A stretch of DNA of 64,000 bases from Bog-532 sp963732345 (lineage in GTDB: Bacteria; Actinomycetota; Actinomycetes; Streptosporangiales; Streptosporangiaceae), in the NCBI GenBank assembly GCA_963732345.1, contig CAVSZI010000017.1:361310-425309 (forward strand). The letters are read 5' to 3'. Below are positions 45,394 through 53,471 of this stretch, piece by piece. Within the stretch, counting starts at the first letter, position 1; each line of letters starts with the position of its first letter. The translations under genes were made by a program, and so were the position numbers. Below the pieces are notes generated by a model. That model saw nothing but the letters and a program-made list of their open reading frames with translations. It did no database searches and was not told the DNA's origin.

Positions 45394-45512
45394 AGCTGAC
45401 GGCAGGCCCAGCTGTAAACCGTCTCTTCGGGCATGGCGGTCCGCCGTGCGGGCGAGCCTGTCAGCGCCGCGTTTGTGGCGTGGTAGGCCGCGCCGGAATG
45501 TCGCCGTCTACC

Positions 45513-48500
45513 TTACGAGGCTGGCCATGGATCTATGCTGCGCGGCCAGGCGGGCTCGCCATGGCTGGCAACCGCGGATGCCGGCCGCATCTGCCAGTGC
45601 GGCTCACCGCGCACCAGCTCGACGTACTGCACGGTACCGGGCTGGCCCGCGTCGGTGCCGAACCAAGACCGCAGCAGGTCCGCCAAGACATTGCCGGGCT
45701 GTCCTGCGCGGTGGGCGACGTTAAGAGCGATCTTGGCGAAGTTGCCGGTGTAAACGACGCCGTTGGCGGTGAACGGCGTTTCACCTTCCGGCAGTTGAGG
45801 GCTGCTGTCGCGGTCGAGCATGAGGATCGGCCGGCCACGAGCCTGGATGACCTTGAGCCGGAAGGCTTCTTCCAGCGGGCTGCGCTTCGTGAACAGGTAT
45901 CGGGCGAGCCGGTAGTCGACCAGTTCCTCCACCATGGCGTCGAACGTTTCGCTCATGTCGTCGGCCACCTGGAACGTCGGGATGAACCGGCGGCCGTCGA
46001 TGCGGAACCAGCCGGCCGAAGCGCCGCGCAAGCGGCCGCCCCAGGCTGACAGCGGCCAGTTCAGCCAGTAGTCGCGCCAGGTATCGGCGTTTACTGACGC
46101 CGGATCGGGCATCTCCGCCGAGGCGGTGTCGGCCAGCAGGCGCGGATCACCGGTGACGATCTGGTGCGCGGTCCACGCGATCTCGGCAACGTCCGCACCG
46201 CTGCGCAGCGCGTCCATCTGGAGCAATGCCTGCAGAGTCACGAGTTTGTAGGACTTGGTGATCGGCTCCTTCTCGAATCCGGCCAGTACGGCGGCATGGC
46301 GCCGGACTACCTGGCGCTCCTGCTCGGCCAGAAGGTCCACGTCGTCGAGGAGAGCGAACCAGTGGCCGTGCTGAGCACGGGCCGACGAGGGGTTGTATCC
46401 GGCTTCGTAGGCTTGGACGGCGCTGGGCCGATGGCCGCGCTCATCGGCGTAGGACCGGCAGTAGTCCTCAAGGGCCGACCGCGCGCCCACCCGCGTGAGC
46501 TTGCGCAGGACGTCGACGAGCTCGACGTCGTAGGTGGCGGAACAGCCCGGTGGCAGGCCGAAGTCACCGCTCCGCATGGCCTGAAGAACCTTGCCGGTTC
46601 CCGGCTCACCTCCTGTGCCGAGGGCGAGCAGGGTCCGTGGCTTGATGAGGAAGCTGCGGTGGTTGCCGATGAAGTCGATCACCGTAAGGGCATCCTTGCC
46701 ATCGCTGCGGCGCAGTCCGCGGCCGAGCTGCTGGACGAACACGATGGGGGACTCGGTAGGGCGCAGCATCAGCACCGTGTCGATCTCCGGCACGTCGAGG
46801 CCTTCGTTGAACACGTCGACCGTGCAGATGGCCTGCAGCTCACCGGCGCGCAGCTGCTCCACCGAGCCAACGCGCGGCGCACTTGTGGAGCCGCTGTGAA
46901 CGGCGGCTGCGGCGACCCCGTTGCGGCGGAAGAACTCGGCCATGAAGTCGGCGTGCTCGACGGTGACGCAGAACACGATGGTTCGGCCGCCGCCCTTGTC
47001 GCGCCAGACGTCGAGAGCGTGCTGGGCACGTTGCTGGGTCTCGACGGCCTCGGTCAGCGCCGCCGGGTCGAACCGGCCACCACGCCAGGGGATCGATGTG
47101 TAGTCGACGTCGTCGGCGATTCCGAAGTAGCGGAACGGGCTCAGGTCGCCGCGCTCGACGCCCTCGGTGAGCGGGCACTCGTAAACCAGGTTGTCCGAGC
47201 ACAGCGCGAGCAGGTCGGCGCCGTCCATGCGGTTGGGGGTCGCGGTAAGGCCGAGCAGGAATTCCGGCTGAAAGTGGTCGATAACCCGGCGGTAACTGCG
47301 GGCCGCGGCGTGATGGAACTCATCGACCACGACGTAGTCGAACCGGTCGGGCGCGAACCGGTGCAGATTCGCGGCGAGCGTGTGGACGCTGGCGAACAGC
47401 ACGCTGGCGCCCGGCTGCTTCGCCCCGCCGTAGTACAGGCCGAGGTCCACATCCGGCTGGACGCGGCGGAATACATCGAGGGACTGGCGCAGGATCTCCT
47501 CACGGTGGGCGACGAACAGCACACGGCGGAACTGTGGCCGAGCGGTGTCGAACGCAGCGAGCCAGGTCTTGCCGAGCCCGGTCGCCATTACGACCAGGCC
47601 ATGGCGAAAGCCCTGCAGCCGGGTCTGCGCCAGGGCCGCTAGCGCCTCTCGCTGTACGGGTCGCGGGGTGGGGGGCGTGGCCGGTGGTTCGGGCACCACC
47701 CCTGCTGTGTGCACGGCCGGTTGCCAGCGCCGACGGTAGTCCGCGAGAAGGCCGTGGGTGAGCGGCTGGCTGCGCGGGTCGGACCAGAGCCGCTCGAAGG
47801 CGGTCAGCAGGGGCGCGGCCCGGTCGGCGCCGATGGCCCATTCGATGCCGCCGGCGATACCCGCTGCGCTGAGGTTGTTGCTGCCCACGAACGTCGCGGC
47901 GACCGTGCCGTCGGTGGAGGAGAAGAGATAGGCCTTGGGGTGGAAACTGGTCGCCGGATCGTGGAAGACGCGTGTGGCGACTGCGTTTGGCCGCATCTCG
48001 CTAAGGTCGAGCAATCGGGCCAGGGCGTCGGCGTCGGTGACGGTGAGGTAGTCCGTCGTCAGCACCCTGATCTTGGCTCCCCGGTCCAGGGCATCCATCA
48101 GGCCGCCGTGGACCTGCTCAAGCCCGGATTTCATGACGAAGCTGACCAGCAGGTCAACGCGTTCGAACCGCGGATCACGAAGGCACCTCAGCAGATCGTC
48201 GCGCAGCAGCCGGTTCTGCCCGTCGACCAGTGCATATGGTTCCGTTGCGGGCTGCAGGTAGTTGCCCTTGCCCGGTATGACATGCCGCACACCGCCGCGC
48301 GGATCCGGCACATCACCGCAGTAACGCGGGATGACGTGGACATGAAGGTGCCGGACGGTTTGCCCGGCGGCCGCCCCAGTGTTGAAGCCGACGTTATAGC
48401 CGTCGGGCCGCAGCTCGGCGTCGAGCTGAGACTTGACCCCCTCGATGAGGGCCAGCATGTCGGCCCGCTCATCGTCAGTAGCTTCCCACCAGGTAGCGAT

Positions 48501-48632
48501 CGCGCGTCGTGGCACGACGAGGGCATGTCCTGGGCTGACCGGGAAGCGATCGGCGATGACGAACGCATGATCGTTCGCCGCGAGCCACTCCGAAGTTGGC
48601 ACCGCCAGGAACGGCGAGTCATCGTCGTGCAT
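45513..48632 (-). CDS. HIT-PLD nuclease-SF2 helicase-DUF3427 fusion protein
   Basis: 1039 residues. Residues 1-125 are a HIT domain (HALVVPRRAIATWWEATDDE, catalytic HLHVHVIPR). Residues ~140-300 are a phospholipase-D-like nuclease domain (SFHPKAYLFSSTDGTVAATF and VGSNNLSAAGIAGGIEW, the HxK...GSxN half-motif). Residues ~325-640 are an SF2 helicase: Walker A MATGLGKTWLAAF, DEFHH box, LLGLTATPNRMDGADL, and motif VI QQLGRGLRRSDGK. The C-terminal ~350 residues are DUF3427 (ending near RPILMLDRDSSPQLPEGETP). PLD-helicase-DUF3427 proteins occur in defence neighbourhoods; the HIT domain adds a nucleotide-hydrolase or transferase. ATG 48632. Divergent from a methyltransferase gene. Confidence 0.85.
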   Translation of the reverse strand: MHDDDSPFLAVPTSEWLAANDHAFVIADRFPVSPGHALVVPRRAIATWWEATDDERADMLALIEGVKSQLDAELRPDGYNVGFNTGAAAGQTVRHLHVHVIPRYCGDVPDPRGGVRHVIPGKGNYLQPATEPYALVDGQNRLLRDDLLRCLRDPRFERVDLLVSFVMKSGLEQVHGGLMDALDRGAKIRVLTTDYLTVTDADALARLLDLSEMRPNAVATRVFHDPATSFHPKAYLFSSTDGTVAATFVGSNNLSAAGIAGGIEWAIGADRAAPLLTAFERLWSDPRSQPLTHGLLADYRRRWQPAVHTAGVVPEPPATPPTPRPVQREALAALAQTRLQGFRHGLVVMATGLGKTWLAAFDTARPQFRRVLFVAHREEILRQSLDVFRRVQPDVDLGLYYGGAKQPGASVLFASVHTLAANLHRFAPDRFDYVVVDEFHHAAARSYRRVIDHFQPEFLLGLTATPNRMDGADLLALCSDNLVYECPLTEGVERGDLSPFRYFGIADDVDYTSIPWRGGRFDPAALTEAVETQQRAQHALDVWRDKGGGRTIVFCVTVEHADFMAEFFRRNGVAAAAVHSGSTSAPRVGSVEQLRAGELQAICTVDVFNEGLDVPEIDTVLMLRPTESPIVFVQQLGRGLRRSDGKDALTVIDFIGNHRSFLIKPRTLLALGTGGEPGTGKVLQAMRSGDFGLPPGCSATYDVELVDVLRKLTRVGARSALEDYCRSYADERGHRPSAVQAYEAGYNPSSARAQHGHWFALLDDVDLLAEQERQVVRRHAAVLAGFEKEPITKSYKLVTLQALLQMDALRSGADVAEIAWTAHQIVTGDPRLLADTASAEMPDPASVNADTWRDYWLNWPLSAWGGRLRGASAGWFRIDGRRFIPTFQVADDMSETFDAMVEELVDYRLARYLFTKRSPLEEAFRLKVIQARGRPILMLDRDSSPQLPEGETPFTANGVVYTGNFAKIALNVAHRAGQPGNVLADLLRSWFGTDAGQPGTVQYVELVRGEPHWQMRPASAVASHGEPAWPRSIDPWPAS

Positions 48633-48727
48633 CTCGGCTCCTCTACCGGTCTAGGGGTAGCCTGTCATGGCGCGCAGCCTTACGGGCTGCCGAATCAAAG
48701 TCGTGAGCCGGGCCTGCCGGGAACAGC

Positions 48728-49504
48728 ATGTCAGAGTACGTTCTTGATCATCATTACGAAGGCGAGCGGGCGCGGCTGGCCCTGATGTCGCGGCTGCTCG
48801 ATCCGATGCACCGCCGCCACCTTGAGCAGCTAGGCATAGGCCCGGGTGCGCGGACGCTCGAGGTTGGCTGCGGTAACGGCTCCGTGTCCGCCTGGCTCGC
48901 CGGGCGGGTTGCGCCTGGCGGCCGGGCGGTGGCGGTGGACCTCGACCTTTCCCTCGCCGGCCCGGGCGTGCCCGGGCTCGAGCTTCGCCGGGCCGACATC
49001 TGCGCGGGGCCCGTGCAGCCGGGAAACTTTGACCTGGTGACCGCCCGCGCCCTGCTGCACCACGTCGCCGACCCGGAGGCGGCCGTGGCGAACCTGGCGG
49101 CCAGCGCGCGGCCGGGCGGGGCGATCCTGCTGATCGAGCCGGATTTCCTGCCGGTCAGCGTCGCCGAGCCGGCTGAGATCCGGGCATTCTGGGACGGCTG
49201 GCTGGCCTGGTCACGCGAGCAGGGCATCGACTACTTCATCGGCCGCCTGCTGCTGGCCATGCTGTCCGGGCTGGGACTAGAGGACGTCGAAGCCACGGCC
49301 GAGACGGCCCTGTACAACGGCGGCTCGTTGTGGGCTGAATACTGGCGGGAGACGATCATCGAGTTGCGTCCTCGCCTGCTGGCTTCCGGGAAGCTGGACG
49401 GCCGGGCCATCGACGCGTTCCTCTCCCATTGCGCCGAGCCGGGGTGGTGGACGCAAACTATTGCCTTCACCGCGGTTGACGGTCGCACGCCGACGGCTGA
49501 GTGA
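48728..49504 (+). CDS. SAM-dependent methyltransferase (class I)
   Basis: 258 residues from ATG 48728. The Rossmann SAM site is TLEVGCGNGSVSAWLA (motif I). An acidic residue ends the next strand (VAVDLDLSL), then RRADICAG, and FDLVTARALLHHVADPEAAV is the post-II region of UbiE/Coq5-like methyltransferases. The start lies 95 bp from the divergent helicase gene. The C-terminal half (WAEYWRETIIELRPRLLASG) is a helical substrate cap. Substrate unknown. Linkage to the helicase by shared promoter region does not prove a functional link. Confidence 0.85.
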   Translation: MSEYVLDHHYEGERARLALMSRLLDPMHRRHLEQLGIGPGARTLEVGCGNGSVSAWLAGRVAPGGRAVAVDLDLSLAGPGVPGLELRRADICAGPVQPGNFDLVTARALLHHVADPEAAVANLAASARPGGAILLIEPDFLPVSVAEPAEIRAFWDGWLAWSREQGIDYFIGRLLLAMLSGLGLEDVEATAETALYNGGSLWAEYWRETIIELRPRLLASGKLDGRAIDAFLSHCAEPGWWTQTIAFTAVDGRTPTAE

Positions 49505-49613
49505 GGTGGGAGCGTCTGGGCCGACCGCTGAACCCGGAAGCCACTGCTCGAATCGCCCGGAGCGGCCATCAGGTGCGCGGCCGCCCCGCCGATCTTGCGG
49601 GCCACGGTCCTCG

Positions 49614-49892
49614 TTAATACATGAACCGGAACTCTCGCGGCGCACGCAACACGGGGACACCATCCGCCGCCAGATCGGCGAGCAGCCCCGGGAACAGCTC
49701 GTCGGGGATCTGCGCCCCGCGCGGCAACGGCCCATGGGCGTGCCGGCCCGGGGGAACCCCCTTACGGCCCAGCCCGGACTCCGGCAGCGGGTCCCGTTCG
49801 ACGATCGTCACCCGCCCGCGCGCATCAGCCAGCACACCGGCCGCGAGCAGCCCGGCCATACTGGCAAGCTCATGATCACCAATCTTCCGCAT
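49614..49892 (-). pseudogene. FAD-dependent monooxygenase N-terminal stub
   Basis: 92 residues: MRKIGDHELASMAGLLAAGV then LADARGRVTIVERDPLPESG and GRHAHGPLPRGAQIPDELFP. This is the N-terminus of a FAD monooxygenase (usually MRKIGDHAVVLGASMAGLLA), but about four residues of the GxGxxG-equivalent VLGAS segment are deleted and the protein stops at EFRFMY, about 350 residues short. Both lesions abolish FAD binding. A remnant. Confidence 0.75.
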
Positions 49893-50322
49893 TTCCGGCC
49901 TCCTCCATGGGGTATGCCGTGGCGCGGCCCGGCGGCGCACTGCGCGCCACGGCAACCCGTGCGGCCACGAGCCCGGCACAGCGCTACAAAGACACAGAGG
50001 CCGCCGCTGCGCAGCTGATACATAGACCGCGCGCCGGGACTCGCGCGAGCCGCTGAGCTCCACGGGCCCTGCCTCGCCGCCCGTCCTGGCACGCGCGGAC
50101 AGGCGGCACCATTCGTTCGGTATCAAAGGCATGTCGTCCGGGCCGCCTGCCGCCGGCCGTGCCCGGATCGCCGCCTCCGCATCCGCTGATCACGCGCAGC
50201 GTCACGGCGGGGCGGAGCAGCCGGGCGGGTGGGTCGAGCAGCCCGGTCCGCGGCGAACGACAGCGGCGTGGTCAAGGCAACCCCACTTGCTTATAGCATA
50301 CGGTGCATATAGCTTTCGATGC
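49893..50322. other. Intergenic stretch with AT-rich TA-operon promoter at its right end
   Basis: No gene is supported in 430 bp. At 50286-50322 the sequence turns AT-rich, with repeated GCATA/TGCAT elements (TTATAGCATACGGTGCATAT then AGCTTTCGATGCATGG) that could hold the promoter and operator half-sites for the toxin-antitoxin pair. Confidence 0.45.
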
Positions 50323-50688
50323 ATGGCAGGCTTGTATGCGGTTGAGGTCGAGCCGGAAGTCCGGTCCTGGCTGGCAGGGCTGAGTGATCGTGACTTCGGC
50401 CGGGTGGACTTCCACGTCGGGCTGCTCGCCGAGCGTACCGAGGATCTCGGAGAACCGTATACCCGCCATCTCGGCGGCAAAGTCCGCGAGCTCCGGTTCC
50501 ACTTACTGGCCCAGCAGACCCGCATCACCTACTGGCTCGCGCCCGGCCGGAGAGTCATCCTCCTGACCGTCTTCCGCAAAACCCGCAACGCCGAAACCGC
50601 CGAAGTCGCCCGCGCCGTGCACGTCCAGAAAGTCTGCGAGGCCGAGCACGGTCCCGCCCACGACACGTTCGGCCGAGAGGTGCCCTGA
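50323..50688 (+). CDS. HigB/RelE-family toxin
   Basis: 121 residues from ATG 50323. It has the phage-derived Gp49/HigB-like fold: YAVEVEPEVRSWLAGLSDRD, a central helix LLAERTEDLGEPYTRHLGGK, VRELRFHLLAQQTRITYWLA and a strand VILLTVFRKTRNAETAEVAR. The KTR near the C-terminus and the RITYWL strand are the positions used for mRNA cleavage at the ribosome in RelE/HigB toxins. It precedes its antitoxin, the HigBA order, with a single base between stop and start. Confidence 0.85.
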   Translation: MAGLYAVEVEPEVRSWLAGLSDRDFGRVDFHVGLLAERTEDLGEPYTRHLGGKVRELRFHLLAQQTRITYWLAPGRRVILLTVFRKTRNAETAEVARAVHVQKVCEAEHGPAHDTFGREVP

Positions 50689-50689
50689 C

Positions 50690-50987
50690 ATGATCAACGA
50701 TCACTCCTCTTACGATGACCTGGCTCGCGGGCGGCGCGAGAGCCCGGGCTATCGCGAGGGCTACGCCGAGGCTCAGCGTGCCTTCCTTATCGGCCAGGCC
50801 GTCCGCGAGCGCCGCCTGGCCCTTGGCCTGTCCCAGGTCGAACTCGCCGGCCGGGCCGGGCATGACCCAGCCCGCGCTTTCCCGCCTGGAGGCGGGCGGT
50901 GTCATCCCCACCATCCCCCTGCTCGAGCGGATCTCCGCAGCCCTCGACGCCGACCTCATCGTCGCGATATCCCCCCACGCCGCCTGA
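50690..50987 (+). pseudogene. HigA-like XRE antitoxin, frameshifted at about 50858
   Basis: ATG 50690. The first frame gives a helical start (GYREGYAEAQRAFLIGQAVR, LALGLSQVELAGRAG), and then one extra G in GCCGGGCATG shifts the frame. The rest of the helix-turn-helix (MTQPALSRLEAGGVIPTIPL, LERISAALDADLIVAI) is in the +1 frame and ends at 50987. Together they make a complete ~98-residue XRE antitoxin. As written, the protein would lose its recognition helix and run to 51184. Because an intact toxin without antitoxin should be deleterious, a sequencing error is more likely than a true mutation. Confidence 0.8.
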
Positions 50988-51127
50988 TGCCAGCAAAGCG
51001 GTTCCAGGGATTCGTGGCGCTAGCGGATCGCGAACGCGGCAAGAGCATCCACATGGTCGAGCGGAATTGCCGGGGGTGGTCGCGGATAGCTTCCGCGCCG
51101 TCCGTGCTCCCGTTCACGCCGCGCGGT

Positions 51128-52149
51128 TCAGCTTGCGCGGCGGAGCCCGAAGCCCCAGTTCAGCATGCGCGCGGCGTCCTGTAGCCGGCGGCCGGGCCGG
51201 TGGCGGGGCTGCCCAGCACGGCCCCGATCAGGGTCCGGCCGTTCCTGGTCGCCTCGAACAGCAGGCAGTGCCCGGCGTCGTCGGTGTACCCGGTCTTGAT
51301 CCCGACGGCGCCCTGGTACGAGCCGATCAGATCGTTCGTGTTGTCCCACCAGTACGCGTGATGTCCTGGCCCCTTCGGCAGCTGGTAGAACCGCTGGCCC
51401 ACGATCGAGCGGAAAACCGGGTACCGCATGGCGGCGAGGCCGAGCGTGAGCAGATCGGACGGGGTGGAGTAGGACGAGGTCTCGGTGGGATAGGGCAGCC
51501 CGTCCGGCGAGGTGAAATGGGTCTGCGTCATACCCATCCGGGCCGCGGTCGCGTTCATCCGCGCGACGAAGGCATCCAGCCCGGGCCCATAGGTGTTCGC
51601 GAGGGTATATGCCGCATCCGCCCCCGAAGGCACCAGCAGCGCCTCCAGCAGCTCACCGACCGTGAGCACGTCCCCCGGGTGCAGCCCCGCGCTTTCGCCC
51701 CCGTACTTCCAGGCGTAGCTGAGCGCGGCCTCCGGCACCGCCACCTCCTGGCCGAGCTGGCCGCTTTCCAGCACCAGCAGCGCGGTCATCACCTTGGTGA
51801 CGCTCGCCATCGGCCGTTCGGTCCCCGCCGCGCGGGCCCACAGCACCTGACCGGTGACCGCGTCGGCCAGCACCGCGCCCTGGGCCTTCACCCCGCGAGG
51901 CGCGCTGGTCACCTCGATCGCCGGACTGACGGACGAGCGAAGCGGGGATGGGCTGGCCCGGGCGGGCGCCCGGGCAGCAGGTGTCGCGGTCTGGGTGAGC
52001 GCGGGCCGCGGATTTTGGGCCGCGGCCGTGGGCCCGCACGCCGCGACAGCGCCGATACCGACGGCGACCACGGTCAGCGAAGCGATCCGGGCCCTCAGTC
52101 GCGCAGAGCCTGTCTTCTTCCGCTCGGGAGAAATGCCGAGGTCCACCAT
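51128..52149 (-). pseudogene. D-alanyl-D-alanine carboxypeptidase (S11), frameshifted at the 3' end
   Basis: Start ATG 52149 gives a signal peptide with a lipobox-like AVAAC. S11 penicillin-binding motifs: SVTKVM (SxxK nucleophile), SGAD in the SxN position, and IKTGYTDDAG (KTG). LYQL- and HFTSPDGLPYPTETSSYST-type loops fit the family. At about 51184 one base of GGCCTA is missing, so the expected end LQDAARMLNWGFG lies in another frame closing at 51128; as written it ends after YRTPRAC. Trims peptidoglycan pentapeptides outside the membrane. The active-site part is untouched, so the enzyme would probably work even if the shift were real. Confidence 0.85.
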
Positions 52150-52331
52150 CAGTAACGTCCGCCAAGCGCCGCTGGTGCCGCCCGGCGCTGCCGACCGTGC
52201 GCCGAGTCTGCCCATGGCAGTTCCCCGTAGGTCGCCACGCTGAACAACCACGGCGCGACGACACACGCCATCAAGGACGCCAACGCCCAGTCGGGCGGGA
52301 GCACCAGCCTGCGCTGGGCTTCCGACAGGCT

Positions 52332-52397
52332 CGTGTGCATGTGGAGGTCGAGGATCAGGGAAGCTCCCGGGAGGGCACGTTCGGTGAAATCGAGAGC
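52332..52397 (+). repeat. 66-bp fragment of a HATPase gene (dispersed repeat)
   Basis: This segment matches the HATPase gene at 43757-43822 with six mismatches by my alignment, all codon-compatible (VEVEDQGSSREGTFGEIES against AEVEDQGSSWEGTFGEIES). It is the G1-box region of the ATPase, with no flanking HATPase sequence. It lies in the 321-bp gap between the carboxypeptidase and FUSC-like genes, which otherwise shows no gene. Confidence 0.8.
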
Positions 52398-52470
52398 CGG
52401 GCCTGGGAGGGAGGAGCTGGCTGGAGCTCACCCGGTTCGGCCATCTCGCGTGTCTCTTTGCAACTCCGTC

Positions 52471-53070
52471 TCACCCGCCCTCGCCTGGGGAGCGCGGGCC
52501 TGCGGTATCGGCAGGCTTCCCGCCGGGTTGCCGGGCCAGCTGGGTGGTCAGGCGGATCACCCGCAGCCCGGCCCAGGCGGCCGCGACGCCGACGGCGACG
52601 CCGATGACGGTGTCAGCGAAGCGGAGGATGGGCTGCTGCCAGGCATCGTGCGGGCTCACGGCGGCCACGACCATGACGACTGCCGTGGTGATCCCGGCCG
52701 TGATGGCGTCGCCGGGCCGGCCAATCAGCGTGGCCACCAGCGCGCTGGCTCCGATCAGCACCGCCAGAGCCCAGGCGTGGAACGGCAGGAAGATCAGGTA
52801 GATCAGGCAGAGCACGAAGCTCACCGAGGTCGCAGCCACGCGGGAGACCGCGGCGGTCGTGCTCTGGTGGTTGCTGAAACGGCACACGAACACCGTGGCG
52901 ATCACGGCCCACAGGCCGCCGAGCATGTCATCGGCCCTGGACACCGAATGAATGCGGGAAAGGACGTGCGTCGCCAGCCAGTATGTAACCAGGCACGCGA
53001 TGGCCAGGACACCGCAGTCCAGGACGGCCACTCTGACCTCTGCCCAGTTGAGGTGGCGTTCCTGCGCCAT
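52471..53070 (-). CDS. FUSC-like / aromatic-acid-exporter-type membrane protein
   Basis: 199 residues, ATG 53070. About six hydrophobic segments: VLDCGVLAIACLVTYWLATH, DMLGGLWAVIATVFVCRF, VAATSVSFVLCLIYLIFLPF, LAVLIGASALVATLIG, ITAGITTAVVMVVAAVS and FADTVIGVAVGVAAAWAG. The order and the GGLWAVIATVFV and RFADTVIGVAVG motifs are those of the FUSC/YccS-like N-terminal half. Family members export aromatic acids or act in stress resistance. The cytosolic C-terminal domain of larger homologues is absent, as in many short actinobacterial forms. Confidence 0.75.
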   Translation of the reverse strand: MAQERHLNWAEVRVAVLDCGVLAIACLVTYWLATHVLSRIHSVSRADDMLGGLWAVIATVFVCRFSNHQSTTAAVSRVAATSVSFVLCLIYLIFLPFHAWALAVLIGASALVATLIGRPGDAITAGITTAVVMVVAAVSPHDAWQQPILRFADTVIGVAVGVAAAWAGLRVIRLTTQLARQPGGKPADTAGPRSPGEGG

Positions 53071-53134
53071 GACGTCCCCTTCCGGTGCTGCACAGCCACC
53101 TTCACGCGGGCCTTAGCCCGACGGCGACGCCGAC

Positions 53135-53440
53135 TCAATCGCGAACGAGTTTCAGTGCCAGCCTGGGCACGACAAAGGACGCGAGAAAGATCGGCAAGAA
53201 CCTCTTTCCGGTGCATCGGAAGGCGACGATCTCTTCCTCGGCGGCGTCGAAGGTTTGAGTGCTGCTCGAGTTTCGTCCATTGCGAACTTGCAGGGTGTGA
53301 CGTCCAGGCTCGATTGGTATCTCGATCGTGTGGTTCATTTCGACCGACCCGACCCGCTCACCGTCGACCACGACATCGTAGGTGCCACGACGGACCTCCG
53401 CTCCGATTGCCTTATGCGTCAACTTCAGCGTCGCCGGCAT
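53135..53440 (-). CDS. Small beta-rich hypothetical protein
   Basis: 101 residues from ATG 53440, eight bases after GAGGAGA. KAIGAEVRRGTYDVVVDGER and EMNHTIEIPIEPGRHTLQVR form a PEGA-like beta-sandwich (G-x-x-x-G, PGRHTLQVR). The end GKRFLPIFLASFVVPRLALK is hydrophobic and may sit on or in the membrane. Transcribed in the same direction as, and 31 bp after, the acyl-CoA dehydrogenase gene. Function unknown. Confidence 0.65.
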   Translation of the reverse strand: MPATLKLTHKAIGAEVRRGTYDVVVDGERVGSVEMNHTIEIPIEPGRHTLQVRNGRNSSSTQTFDAAEEEIVAFRCTGKRFLPIFLASFVVPRLALKLVRD

Positions 53441-53471
53441 TTGCTGATCTCCTCTTGTTTCTGGACGGCTC

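Noticed and set aside
46164..47642. 492-codon plus-strand frame opposite the helicase
   Set aside because: Antisense shadow of motif-rich helicase coding sequence.
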